64,000 nucleotides of DNA, from positions 1 through 64,000 of the forward strand of contig CABTYO010000006.1 of assembly GCA_902489075.1 (NCBI GenBank). The letters are read 5' to 3'. This document shows positions 1-7,338 of this stretch, one piece after another. This stretch comes from an uncultured Faecalicatena sp. (GTDB taxonomy: Bacteria; Bacillota; Clostridia; Lachnospirales; Lachnospiraceae). The position numbers and the translations under genes were made by a program. Numbering within the stretch: the stretch's first letter is position 1; the number at the start of each line of letters is the position of its first letter. The notes beneath the pieces are model-generated. The model was not told where the DNA came from. It did not search any database and saw nothing but the letters and a program-made list of their open reading frames with translations.

Positions 1-246
1 CACCTTTTCATAAACTGTATCCAGTTCATCACCAGTAAGTGACTTGATTTCCTCTAAACCCGGCAGACCATGAATCAGCGCCTGTACCTCAGTGACTTCT
101 TCATCCATAGCATCTGCCGAATTTCCTATGCCATTTGCTTTTAATTCTGATTCTGCATACACTGAAATATTCGTGCTAAATAATGAAAAAACAAGCAATG
201 CAGATAATGTATAAGTGATGATCCGCTGGCATCTCCTTTTTCTCAC
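1..246 (-). CDS. Secreted protein of unknown function, 5' part only
   Basis: The minus-strand reading frame starts at a GTG (244-246) with a strong GGGAGG ribosome site at 254-259 and stays open to the window edge, so only the first 82 residues are seen. The N-terminus is a signal peptide: basic VRKRRCQR, then a hydrophobic stretch (TYTLSALLVFSLFS) and a likely cleavage after VYA. The following acidic segment matches no domain I know. The gene is preceded on the same strand by a terminator hairpin and a 34-codon ORF, so it may be expressed by read-through from a LytTR-type promoter. Function unknown. Confidence 0.7.
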   Translation of the reverse strand, partial: MRKRRCQRIITYTLSALLVFSLFSTNISVYAESELKANGIGNSADAMDEEVTEVQALIHGLPGLEEIKSLTGDELDTVYEKV

Positions 247-294
247 TTTCGTGTTCCTCCCATCTTCCCGTCTTGATTTCCCAGGCTATATGAT

Positions 295-354
295 AAAAAA
301 CGCTGAGACAGAAAGCATTTGAAAGTTATTCTCCAAACGCTCTCTGCCTCAGCG
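295..354 (-). terminator. Intrinsic terminator or attenuator before the secreted-protein gene
   Basis: Inverted arms at 301-318 and 337-354 (CGCTGAGRCAGARAGC type, two or three mismatches) are followed on the minus strand by six T (295-300). The stem lies between the 34-codon ORF and the GTG start at 246. Its promoter-proximal arm is inside the last codons of that ORF, so it can act as the ORF's own terminator or as a translation-sensitive attenuator. Confidence 0.7.
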
Positions 355-430
355 GTCTTGTCTTTGCACTATTTATTAAGACAGAATTTACATATCTGTC
401 TGTCAAAAAATTATATGCAGTAGTCTCCAT
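326..430 (-). CDS. Small ORF, 34 residues, candidate peptide or leader peptide
   Basis: ATG at 428-430 has a near-ideal AAGGAG (439-444) eight bases upstream and a TAA at 326-328. The product begins METTAYNFLTDRYVNS and ends KTRPLRQRAFGE. It has no Cys, no hydrophobic leader and no recognisable family. It lies 74 bp from a LytTR-type direct repeat, and its last codons form one arm of the terminator at 295-354. It could be a signalling peptide precursor, a small protein with its own terminator, or a leader peptide controlling the secreted gene at 1-246. It was found by reading the gap directly. The ribosome site and context support translation, but the function is open. Confidence 0.5.
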   Translation of the reverse strand: METTAYNFLTDRYVNSVLINSAKTRPLRQRAFGE

Positions 431-503
431 ATCGTCAACTCCTTATCCCGTACATTTTTATATTCTTATAAATATTTTACCATAGTTTTCCCATTTTGAG
501 CTA

Positions 504-537
504 TGTCGTTTACGTTGCCAACGTTGTCGTTTACGTT
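504..537. promoter_or_regulatory. LytTR-type direct repeat (putative regulator binding site)
   Basis: A 13-bp sequence, TGTCGTTTACGTT, occurs twice (504-516 and 525-537), offset by exactly 21 bp. That is two helical turns, the spacing typical of AgrA/LytTR dimer sites. The proximal edge is about 25 bp from a minus-strand extended -10 (TGGTAAAAT, 474-482) that would drive the 34-codon ORF. The site is also 90 bp upstream of the histidine kinase. The LytTR regulator at 2358-3086 is the obvious ligand, but this is inferred from position and spacing. Confidence 0.6.
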
Positions 538-629
538 ATTGCTCCAATTTTCTCTTGTGGAACTTATAAAACCAAAGTAAAATAAAATCATTAAGATGAA
601 AACAATAACAGGAAGGAGCGATGTTCCCC

Positions 630-2291
630 ATGCGCCGAAAATATCTACAAAACTGGTGTAGTCTCATTTTGTTTTTTCTGCTCTGTGCCGCTGTTATCTG
701 GTTTTTACATTTGTTTTCTGTCGATACCGGAAAAATACTGCCCATTGATTGGACTTCGGCTGTCCAGATCCATACAGACGGGACAAAAACTCCCATAGAC
801 ACAGACACTCTGACCAACACCCCCGATTTTACCGGAACCTTTCTTTTTTCCGGTGAGCTCCCGGATGATCTTCCCTATGGCACGCTGATATTTGAAACAA
901 GCAATGCTGAGATCACACTTCTGCTGAATGACACGGAAATCTATCATTCCTATGCATCAACAGCAGAAGCCTTCCCTGACATGGCGCAGGCTTCCATACC
1001 GCTTCCGGCAGGTACTACCGGCACATTGACCATGCAATATAAGATTCTGGACGGCACAAACGTCATGTTCCCGCCGTTCCTTCGTTTTTTATCTGAATTC
1101 TATTCGGAGATACAAACGGCTGCGGCAGCCAATTATGCGGCGCTTCCAGCCGGTGCTTCCGCACTTGCTTTTCTTTTGATTATCGGACTGTTTTTGCTTG
1201 GGCTTTCCCTTGGGCAGATAAATTTCAGTCTCCTGCCGCTGGCTCTGTCAGCCCTTGGGCTGACCCTCTACAACCTGGTAATCCCTATGGGATATTATTT
1301 CCTGCCTGCTTCTGTCACGGAAGTTCTGGGAAACCGCATGGTTGGACTGGTGATATTGCTGTCCTTCCTTGTATATCTTATCATGAACCGCCGCCGTGAT
1401 TTCCTGAAGCGTTTCGCAGTGATTGCCGCCTGCAGTTTCACTGTCCTGCTGGTTCTCTGCCTGATTTCCTTCCTGCGGGACGGAAAACTGTTTGCTTATG
1501 TGAAAGAAGCACTGATGGGCGCACTGTTTAATGGTTTCTATGATTATCTGATTTACTGGCTGAGTTATTGGCTGACACTTATATGTGCTGCCATTTCCGC
1601 CTATGAGCTGTCCCTCTCTTTTGCTCGCCAGCGAACGGAAACACAGGCTGCAGCCATCCGTAATCAGCTGCTGATGGACAACTATCGTACTCTGCAGGAG
1701 AAGACACAGGAACAATCGGCCATGCGGCACGAAATCAGGCATCATCTTACAGCTCTTGAGAGTCTGTATAAGAGCAAAGATTATGAACAGATGGCAGAAT
1801 TATTGGAGCGGCTGAAAGGTGAAAATGAAAAATCATCCTATCTCACTTTCACGGAAAATGAAACACTCAATATTATCCTTCAAGACATTGCACAGCGGGC
1901 CGAAAAGGAACAGATTTCTTTCACTCCCCGGGTACAGGTTCCGAAAAAGCTGAACATTCCTACGGATGATTTGTGCAGTTTTATCATGAATATGTTGGAA
2001 AATGCCTTAGCTGGATGCCTGTCTGTCCCGGATCCGAAAGACCGCTTTATCCGTTTTCAAATCAAAGTTGTCCATGGTTTTTTGTCCATCCGGTGCGAGA
2101 ATCCCTACGGCAATGATTTGATAGAGAACGAGCAGGGCAGACTTCAGACCACAAAGAAAGATACGGACCTGCATGGATTTGGCCTGCACCAGATGAACAT
2201 GATCGCTGAAAAATATCACAGTGTTTTGAGCATCAGTCACACAGAGGATTCCGTTTTTCTTATACAAACTGCATTGAAGATTCCCGAATAA
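630..2291 (+). CDS. AgrC-like membrane sensor histidine kinase
   Basis: A 553-residue GHKL-type kinase of a LytTR two-component system. One N-terminal membrane segment (about residues 10-30) is followed by a ~140-residue outside domain. About five further membrane helices (175-330), a short coiled coil and the kinase core come next. The H-box MRHEIRHHLTALESL (His ~367), N-box NMLENALAG (Asn ~458) and G-box GFGLHQM match the AgrC/ComD group. An ATG at 621 is only 2 nt from the GGAAGGAG (611-618), while the ATG at 630 is 11 nt away, so I take 630. The gene converges on its likely partner regulator, with a shared terminator between them. The ligand is unknown. Confidence 0.85.
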   Translation: MRRKYLQNWCSLILFFLLCAAVIWFLHLFSVDTGKILPIDWTSAVQIHTDGTKTPIDTDTLTNTPDFTGTFLFSGELPDDLPYGTLIFETSNAEITLLLNDTEIYHSYASTAEAFPDMAQASIPLPAGTTGTLTMQYKILDGTNVMFPPFLRFLSEFYSEIQTAAAANYAALPAGASALAFLLIIGLFLLGLSLGQINFSLLPLALSALGLTLYNLVIPMGYYFLPASVTEVLGNRMVGLVILLSFLVYLIMNRRRDFLKRFAVIAACSFTVLLVLCLISFLRDGKLFAYVKEALMGALFNGFYDYLIYWLSYWLTLICAAISAYELSLSFARQRTETQAAAIRNQLLMDNYRTLQEKTQEQSAMRHEIRHHLTALESLYKSKDYEQMAELLERLKGENEKSSYLTFTENETLNIILQDIAQRAEKEQISFTPRVQVPKKLNIPTDDLCSFIMNMLENALAGCLSVPDPKDRFIRFQIKVVHGFLSIRCENPYGNDLIENEQGRLQTTKKDTDLHGFGLHQMNMIAEKYHSVLSISHTEDSVFLIQTALKIPE

Positions 2292-2302
2292 AGGCAGGAA
2301 CT

Positions 2303-2355
2303 AAAAACCCATTGTCTCCTATTGCACAAAAGGTGCGGGGAAACAATGGGTTTTT
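2303..2355. terminator. Bidirectional terminator between kinase and regulator
   Basis: AAAAACCCATTGTCTCC (2303-2318) pairs with GGGGAAACAATGGGTTTTT (2337-2355). The A-run and T-run flanking the stem give a U-tract on both strands, serving the convergent genes ending at 2291 and 2358. Confidence 0.85.
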
Positions 2356-2357
2356 AT

Positions 2358-3086
2358 TTAACGGTTCATATACCAGACCAATGCATTCTGGAATTCTTTA
2401 TAATACATTCTTCCTATCGGCACGACCTGTCCTCCCTTGAGACAGACTTTGGTTCGTGTAACTGTTTCTACATATTCGAGATTGATCAGATAACTGTTAT
2501 GGCTTCTTGCAAAGTTGTATGCTGGAAGCACTTTCTCTACTTCTTTCAGCGAAGAATATAACACTTCCTCTCCCTGCGATACAAAATGAATCGTGACTGT
2601 ATGGTTCTCGCTTTCTGCATAGAGGATTTCTGACAGTTTAATCCGGGTGTTTTTCCCTCTGCTTTGTATCATGACGGTTTCCGGAAAATGATTTAGCTTC
2701 CAATCGGTTTTTAGTGCATGGCGAAACCGTTCTTTATTGATGGGCTTCATCAGATAATCGATTGGCTGTACCAGATAACCTGTTTTTAAATATTCTTCTG
2801 ATCCGGTGACAAAGATAATACTGATCCGGTTTCCTTCCGCTCGAAGACGCTTTGCCAGTTCCATCCCCGACATTCCATCCATCTCGATGTCAAGGATCAA
2901 TAACTGGAACTGCAATTCACCCTCTATCATCGTTTTCCACAATTCCTCAGCGGACGCATATGGATATATTATGTACTTTATTCCTTCTTCTGTTAGTATT
3001 TCTTCACAAAGTCTGCAAATTTCACGACGCACAAGCCCGTCATCTTCACAGACTGCCAAACGGTATTCATACATAAATCTACCCAT
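2358..3086 (-). CDS. LytTR-family response regulator
   Basis: A 242-residue regulator. The receiver domain covers about residues 5-125, with acidic pocket CEDD and phospho-acceptor Asp66 in LLILDIEMDG, plus the signalling Lys in YLMKPI. The C-terminal LytTR DNA-binding domain (about 135-240) contains LYAESENHTVTIHF and FARSHNSYLINLEYV. The first ATG has a poor ribosome site, and an ATG four codons in (3074) is an equal alternative. It likely pairs with the convergent kinase and binds the 21-bp-phased repeat at 504-537. Confidence 0.88.
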   Translation of the reverse strand: MGRFMYEYRLAVCEDDGLVRREICRLCEEILTEEGIKYIIYPYASAEELWKTMIEGELQFQLLILDIEMDGMSGMELAKRLRAEGNRISIIFVTGSEEYLKTGYLVQPIDYLMKPINKERFRHALKTDWKLNHFPETVMIQSRGKNTRIKLSEILYAESENHTVTIHFVSQGEEVLYSSLKEVEKVLPAYNFARSHNSYLINLEYVETVTRTKVCLKGGQVVPIGRMYYKEFQNALVWYMNR

Positions 3087-3134
3087 CTTTCATCGCTGTC
3101 TGTTCTTGCTTCATCATTTAACCAAATTTTTCAT

Positions 3135-3163
3135 ATTTTATCAAAAAATGGTTAGAGATACAA
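3135..3163 (-). promoter_or_regulatory. Sigma-A promoter for the LytTR regulator
   Basis: TTGTAT (3158-3163) and TAAAAT (3135-3140) are separated by 17 bp on the minus strand, about 50 bp before the regulator start. Confidence 0.6.
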
Positions 3164-3227
3164 GTATTTTTTGCATTTATCCACGTTTTCCAATGGATTT
3201 TTCTCCCATATAGTATAGATAGGAAGA

Positions 3228-3284
3228 GGCTCCAAAAACCTCATAACCACTGGAAAATGTAGTGTTTATAAGGCTTTTGGAGCC
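3228..3284 (-). terminator. Long 24-bp-stem hairpin downstream of tsf
   Basis: Arms 3228-3251 and 3261-3284 (beginning GGCTCCAAAA) match at 21 of 24 positions. Two of the three mismatches become G-U wobbles only in minus-strand RNA, so the stem probably acts in the tsf transcript. There is no clear U-tract after it, so it may be a weak terminator or a 3' stabilising/processing hairpin. Confidence 0.55.
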
Positions 3285-3322
3285 TGTAAAAACTTTAATT
3301 TAATTATTTTAGCAAACTTCGC

Positions 3323-4255
3323 TTAGTTACCCATCTGAGCAGCTACCTCAGCTGCAAAATCTTCCTGCTTTTTCTCAAGACCTTCACCTGTCTCGAAACG
3401 AACAAATCTCTTAACTGTTACGTTAGCGTTGTTCTCTTTTGCTACTTTCTCTACATATTTAGCAACTGTAAGATCGCCGTCCTGTACATATGTCTGGTCT
3501 AACAGACATACTTCTTTCAGCTCTTTGTTCAGACGTCCGATGATCATCTTCTCGATGATGTTGTCCGGTTTCGGCTTATTGCTCTCTTCATTTTCTTTCT
3601 TAGCCTGAGCTAACAGGATCTCTTTCTCATGATTCATGTATTCCTCAGATACTTCTTCACGGGATACATACTTCGGATACATAGCTGCTACCTGCATTGC
3701 TACATTCTTTAAACATGTCTTGATGTCTTCGTTTACAACGTCTGTATCAGCTTCTACAAGGACACCGATACGTCCGCCGCCGTGGATGTAAGATACTACA
3801 CATCCGTCTGTTACGACCTTCTCAAATCTTCTGATGTTCAGGTTCTCTCCGATTACTGCAACTTTCTCTACTAATGCATCTTTTACAGTCTTAGTTGTAT
3901 CTGCTGCCCATGCCTCAGCCATGAATGCATCCATGTCTGCTGCATCGGAATCTGCTGCCTGGTTAGCAACTGCTTCTACAAAGCTCTGGAAATCTGCATT
4001 CTTAGCAACGAAGTCTGTCTCAGAGTTTACTTCTACGATTGCTGCAACCTTGTCATCTTTCACAACTGTCTTAACGATACCTTCTGCTGCGATTCTTCCG
4101 GCTTTCTTCTCTGCTTTAGCCTGTCCGTTCTTTCTCAGGTATTCGATTGCTGCATCCATATCTCCGTTTGTCTCTGTCAGAGCTTTCTTGCAGTCCATCA
4201 TTCCTGCGCCTGTCATTTCTCTTAATTCTTTTACCATTCCTGCTGTGATTGCCAT
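3323..4255 (-). CDS. tsf: Elongation factor Ts
   Basis: A 310-residue nucleotide-exchange factor for EF-Tu. The N-terminal UBA-like segment MAITAGMVKELREMTGAGMM and the TDFVAKN signature of the core domain are diagnostic. I start at ATG 4253-4255, eight bases after GGAGG (4264-4268), rather than five codons upstream. It follows rpsB on the same strand, the standard rpsB-tsf order, with a terminator-like hairpin in the gap that probably reduces read-through. Confidence 0.97.
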   Translation of the reverse strand: MAITAGMVKELREMTGAGMMDCKKALTETNGDMDAAIEYLRKNGQAKAEKKAGRIAAEGIVKTVVKDDKVAAIVEVNSETDFVAKNADFQSFVEAVANQAADSDAADMDAFMAEAWAADTTKTVKDALVEKVAVIGENLNIRRFEKVVTDGCVVSYIHGGGRIGVLVEADTDVVNEDIKTCLKNVAMQVAAMYPKYVSREEVSEEYMNHEKEILLAQAKKENEESNKPKPDNIIEKMIIGRLNKELKEVCLLDQTYVQDGDLTVAKYVEKVAKENNANVTVKRFVRFETGEGLEKKQEDFAAEVAAQMGN

Positions 4256-4316
4256 GATTCTTTCCTCCATTATTCGTTATTTATTACGTTTTTAAACTGA
4301 TCTTCACCCCTGGGGG

Positions 4317-4360
4317 CTTTTATCTTATCAATAGGTCCGAGGAACTTTTATAAGATAAAA
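4317..4360 (-). other. Inverted repeat in the rpsB-tsf gap
   Basis: TTTTATCTTAT (4318-4328) and ATAAGATAAAA (4350-4360) are perfect 11-bp arms with a 21-nt loop. The second arm includes the U-tract of the rpsB terminator, so the two structures overlap and could be mutually exclusive, giving a possible way to modulate read-through into tsf. Confidence 0.5.
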
Positions 4361-4393
4361 ATGCTTCAACCTGTGATCCACAGGCTGAAGCAT
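4355..4393 (-). terminator. Intrinsic terminator downstream of rpsB
   Basis: Arms 4361-4375 and 4379-4393 (GATGCTTCAGCCTGTG type) form a 15-bp stem with a 3-nt loop, followed on the minus strand by TTTTTA (4356-4361). Confidence 0.85.
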
Positions 4394-4406
4394 CTCAAGT
4401 CCGTAA

Positions 4407-5162
4407 TTACTCTGCTTCTACAGTCTCTTCAGCTACTGCTTCTTCTGCAGCTTCTTCATAATATACTTCTTCGCCTGCTGCTCCCTGATTAGCTTCGATT
4501 ACTGCGTCAGCCATCTTGGAAACGATTAATTTAACGGCTCTGATAGCATCATCATTACCTGGGATTACATAATCCAGTTCTTCTGGATCACAGTTTGTAT
4601 CACAGATTCCGATCAACGGAATTCCCAGTGTGTGAGCTTCCTGAACACAGATTCTTTCTTTCTTAGGATCTACGATGAAGATTGCATCCGGGATTCTCTT
4701 CATTTCTTTGATTCCACCCAGGTTCTTCTCTAATTTAGCCCATTCTTTCTTCAGTTCAATTACTTCTTTCTTAGGAAGTACATCGAATGTTCCGTCTTCG
4801 GACATTCTCTCAATATCTTTTAAACGCTGAACTCTGCTCTGGATTGTCTTGAAGTTGGTCAGCATACCGCCGAGCCATCTCTCGTTAACATAGAACATTC
4901 CACAACGCTCTGCTTCTGTCTTGATTGCATCCTGTGCCTGTTTCTTTGTTCCTACGAACAGGATTGTTCCGCCGTTAGCAGCGATGTCTGCTACAGCCTG
5001 GTAAGCATCGTCAACCATTCCTACAGACTTCTGTAAGTCGATGATGTAGATACCATTTCTCTCTGTGTAGATGTATGGAGCCATCTTAGGGTTCCATCTT
5101 CTTGTCTGATGTCCAAAGTGAACACCTGCTTCTAAAAGTTGTTTCATTGAAATAACGCTCAT
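4407..5162 (-). CDS. rpsB: 30S ribosomal protein S2
   Basis: A 251-residue S2 protein starting MSVISMKQLLEAGVHFGHQT, with the conserved RRWNPKMAPYIY and LPDAIFIVDP-type (RIPDAIFIVDPKKE) signatures and an acidic Glu/Ala-rich tail. The start has GGAGG eight bases upstream. It heads the rpsB-tsf unit behind a strong promoter and a ~130-nt leader. Confidence 0.97.
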   Translation of the reverse strand: MSVISMKQLLEAGVHFGHQTRRWNPKMAPYIYTERNGIYIIDLQKSVGMVDDAYQAVADIAANGGTILFVGTKKQAQDAIKTEAERCGMFYVNERWLGGMLTNFKTIQSRVQRLKDIERMSEDGTFDVLPKKEVIELKKEWAKLEKNLGGIKEMKRIPDAIFIVDPKKERICVQEAHTLGIPLIGICDTNCDPEELDYVIPGNDDAIRAVKLIVSKMADAVIEANQGAAGEEVYYEEAAEEAVAEETVEAE

Positions 5163-5328
5163 GATTCTTTCCTCCGTTTGGTTTTTAACTTCCGCATGTT
5201 TGTACTCCCCTTGAGACCGGCCTGTTCTTAACTGACTTTATCTAACAGACTTAGGCACCGTCAAAGATATCCGCATGCGTGTTTTTTTGCAACGGTTGTA
5301 GTATATCATAGAAAATACTGGAATGCAA
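5163..5328 (-). promoter_or_regulatory. rpsB promoter and leader
   Basis: TTGCAT (5323-5328), 17 bp, TATACT (5300-5305) is a strong sigma-A promoter. The resulting ~130-nt leader contains two copies of ACATGCGGA/GCATGCGGA-type sequence and GC-rich pairs around GGCCGGTCTC. A leader of this length before a ribosomal protein operon suggests autogenous control, which is inference. Apart from the gloA promoter on the other strand, nothing else is seen in this ~340-bp gap. Confidence 0.65.
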
Positions 5329-5389
5329 GGCTTTTCTGCTGTATATTGTCATGTATATTGTCTATTATTCGTAATCATCGTTTTCAATC

Positions 5390-5418
5390 TTGTCCGCAGT
5401 TCTTACATATGCTATTCT
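5390..5418 (+). promoter_or_regulatory. Possible promoter for the glyoxalase-fold gene
   Basis: TTGTCC (5390-5395), 17 bp, TATTCT (5413-5418). Both boxes are imperfect. Confidence 0.4.
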
Positions 5419-5500
5419 TAACATATCATATTACCTGTCCGGAGCACTTTTTCCGAGTCCGGATATGATAAATAACCCATTATAAGAGGAGGTAAGATAC

Positions 5501-5869
5501 ATGAAGTTTACATTTGCACATAACAATTTAAATGTTTTCAATCTGGAGAAATCTCTGGCATTCTATAAGGAAGCACTGGGTCTGGAGATTACCAGCACTA
5601 AAGACGCCGAAGACGGCAGTTTTACCCTGGTGTACCTTGGAGACGGAACCACACCGCATCTGTTGGAGCTGACCTGGATACGCGATATGAAACGTCACTA
5701 TGAACTGGGAGATAATGAAATCCATCTTGCATTTCACGTGGATGATTTTGACGCCGCTTTGAAAAAACACAAAGAAATGGGATGTGTCTGCTTTGAAAAC
5801 CCGGAGATGGGGATCTACTTTATCGAAGATCCCGATGGTTACTGGCTTGAGATTGTTCCCGGAGAATAA
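5501..5869 (+). CDS. gloA: Glyoxalase/VOC-fold protein (lactoylglutathione lyase-like)
   Basis: A 122-residue vicinal-oxygen-chelate protein. The paired beta-alpha-beta-beta-beta modules are visible as FAHNNLNVFNLEKSLAFYKEALGL and IHLAFHVDDFDAALKKHKEMG. The metal-site residues fit His in the first strand (FAHNN), Glu in LLELTW, His in IHLAF and Glu in YWLEIVPG. This suggests glyoxalase I-type detoxification of methylglyoxal, though the exact thiol cofactor in this organism is unknown. It is preceded by AGGAGG and is a single-gene unit closed by a bidirectional terminator. Confidence 0.85.
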   Translation: MKFTFAHNNLNVFNLEKSLAFYKEALGLEITSTKDAEDGSFTLVYLGDGTTPHLLELTWIRDMKRHYELGDNEIHLAFHVDDFDAALKKHKEMGCVCFENPEMGIYFIEDPDGYWLEIVPGE

Positions 5870-5901
5870 AAACTGCATAAGTAACTGTCATTCTTCCCAT
5901 T

Positions 5902-5931
5902 AAAAAATCCCGTGTTTCCACGGGATTTTTA
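5902..5931. terminator. Bidirectional terminator
   Basis: AAAAATCCCGTG-TTTC-CACGGGATTTTT; flanking A and T runs serve the glyoxalase gene (+) and the NlpC/P60 gene (-). Confidence 0.9.
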
Positions 5932-5959
5932 ATTTATTCACTCTTTACTTTACAATTTC

Positions 5960-7129
5960 TTACCAATATCTTACATATGCAGAAGCACGTACTGCACTGA
6001 CACAAATTGTAGTTCCTGGCTGCTGTGCCTCGATCATCTGTCCATTCCCTATGTAAATTGCCACATGTCCAGGTGTCCATGCAATATCTCCTGGCTGCGG
6101 ATCGCTTACCTGCATTCCACCTGCGAGCTGCTGTGAATCAACACGTCCGATATAAATACCAGCCTGTGCGTGGCACCACTGTGTCAGTCCTGAACAATCC
6201 AGCCCTACATAAGGTGTTGTTCCACCCCATACATAAGGTACACCGATCTGTGACCATGCTGCACTTACGATTGTCTGTGCTGCGCTTACGTTGCCTGCGC
6301 TGCCGCCGCTTGGCTCTTGAGGTGCCTGTGGTGCTTCTGGTGTATCCGGGGTACTAGGAGCAGGATCCGGTGTACTCGGTGTCTGTCCTCCTGATGGTTC
6401 CTGTGTAGTGCTTCCTCCACCATTATTTGGTGACGGTGTATTACTATTTTCTTTATTCTTTTCTGCCTCTTTCTTAGCTGCTTCCTGAGCTGCTTTTTCT
6501 CTTGCTGCCTGCTCTTCTGCTGCTTTCCTTGCTGCTTCCTGAATCTGTGCATCCAGATTGGCAACCTCAGCGCTCTTGCTCTCGATTGTTGTACTCAGCT
6601 GAGTCTGCTGTGCTTCATATTCTGTCTGCATATCCTCAAGCTTGTTCATATCTTCTTCAAGAGTACTCTTAAGATCCTTTACTTCTGTTACCGTCTCAAC
6701 ATACTCATCAAGCATCTGACGGTCAGCGCCATGTATCTTCTGTACATATTCAGCCTGATTGAGCATCTCACTGATACTGCCTGAGCTTAAAATTCTCTCT
6801 AAAGCTGAACTGTCACCATCTTCATACATATACTTGATACGAAGCTTCATCTTCTCGTATTGTTCCTGCTCTTTTTCCTCAGCCTTCTTGAGCTGCTTCT
6901 CAGCCTTGGTGATCTCCTCACCTTTCGTGATCAGCTGATTCTGAAGATCCGTCATCTTGGACATCAACTCTGATAACTGGGACTGAAGGCTGTTCACTTC
7001 ACTCTGAGCGGCCTTCTTCTGTGATTCCAAGCTTGACGTATTCGCTGGCGCTGCAAAAACCGGCACAGCTATCATTGAACATGTCAGAGCTGTTGCTGCA
7101 AACATATTACGTACCCTTTTTAACTTCAT
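5960..7129 (-). CDS. Secreted coiled-coil NlpC/P60 peptidoglycan hydrolase (PcsB/SagA-like)
   Basis: About 389 residues. A signal peptide (MKLKRVRNMFAATALTCSM..., cleavage near VFA-AP) is followed by a long coiled coil (~35-220), an Ala/Lys/Glu-rich then Pro/Thr/Ser-rich linker (~205-280) and a C-terminal NlpC/P60 domain. Catalytic Cys is in LDCSGL (~312) and His in PGHVAIYIG (~355). The layout matches PcsB and SagA, hydrolases usually gated by FtsEX during division. The start at 7129 is preferred over 7141, which directly abuts its purine run. Two tandem sigma-A promoters precede it. Confidence 0.9.
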   Translation of the reverse strand: MKLKRVRNMFAATALTCSMIAVPVFAAPANTSSLESQKKAAQSEVNSLQSQLSELMSKMTDLQNQLITKGEEITKAEKQLKKAEEKEQEQYEKMKLRIKYMYEDGDSSALERILSSGSISEMLNQAEYVQKIHGADRQMLDEYVETVTEVKDLKSTLEEDMNKLEDMQTEYEAQQTQLSTTIESKSAEVANLDAQIQEAARKAAEEQAAREKAAQEAAKKEAEKNKENSNTPSPNNGGGSTTQEPSGGQTPSTPDPAPSTPDTPEAPQAPQEPSGGSAGNVSAAQTIVSAAWSQIGVPYVWGGTTPYVGLDCSGLTQWCHAQAGIYIGRVDSQQLAGGMQVSDPQPGDIAWTPGHVAIYIGNGQMIEAQQPGTTICVSAVRASAYVRYW

Positions 7130-7181
7130 AATTTCACCCATCCTTATTTTATTATTATCTATGTCCCCACATATATGTTTT

Positions 7182-7210
7182 ACTATACATTATTCCACAG
7201 CATTTTTCAA
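7182..7210 (-). promoter_or_regulatory. Proximal promoter of the NlpC/P60 gene
   Basis: TTGAAA (7205-7210), 17 bp, TATAGT (7182-7187) on the minus strand, 53 bp before the start codon. Confidence 0.7.
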
Positions 7211-7276
7211 CAGGATTTATTGAAAAATTACATAAAGGGGGGTAAGTAAGTTTCATCTTATGTTTATACAAAATGA

Positions 7277-7305
7277 ATTATAACGGATAAGTGAAAAAAA
7301 TGCAA
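7277..7305 (-). promoter_or_regulatory. Distal promoter of the NlpC/P60 gene
   Basis: TTGCAT (7300-7305), 17 bp, perfect TATAAT (7277-7282). It lies between the surface-protein stop and the proximal promoter, so the hydrolase is transcribed separately from the pilus operon. Confidence 0.75.
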
Positions 7306-7338
7306 TAACTTTTTAACAATTACGTAATATTTTAGGAT

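Noticed and set aside
326..430. AgrD-type cyclic peptide
   Set aside because: No Cys, no amphipathic leader and no AgrB-like protease in the window.
1248..1745. 165-residue minus-strand ORF
   Set aside because: Shadow of the histidine kinase; no ribosome site and low-complexity His/Gln-rich product.
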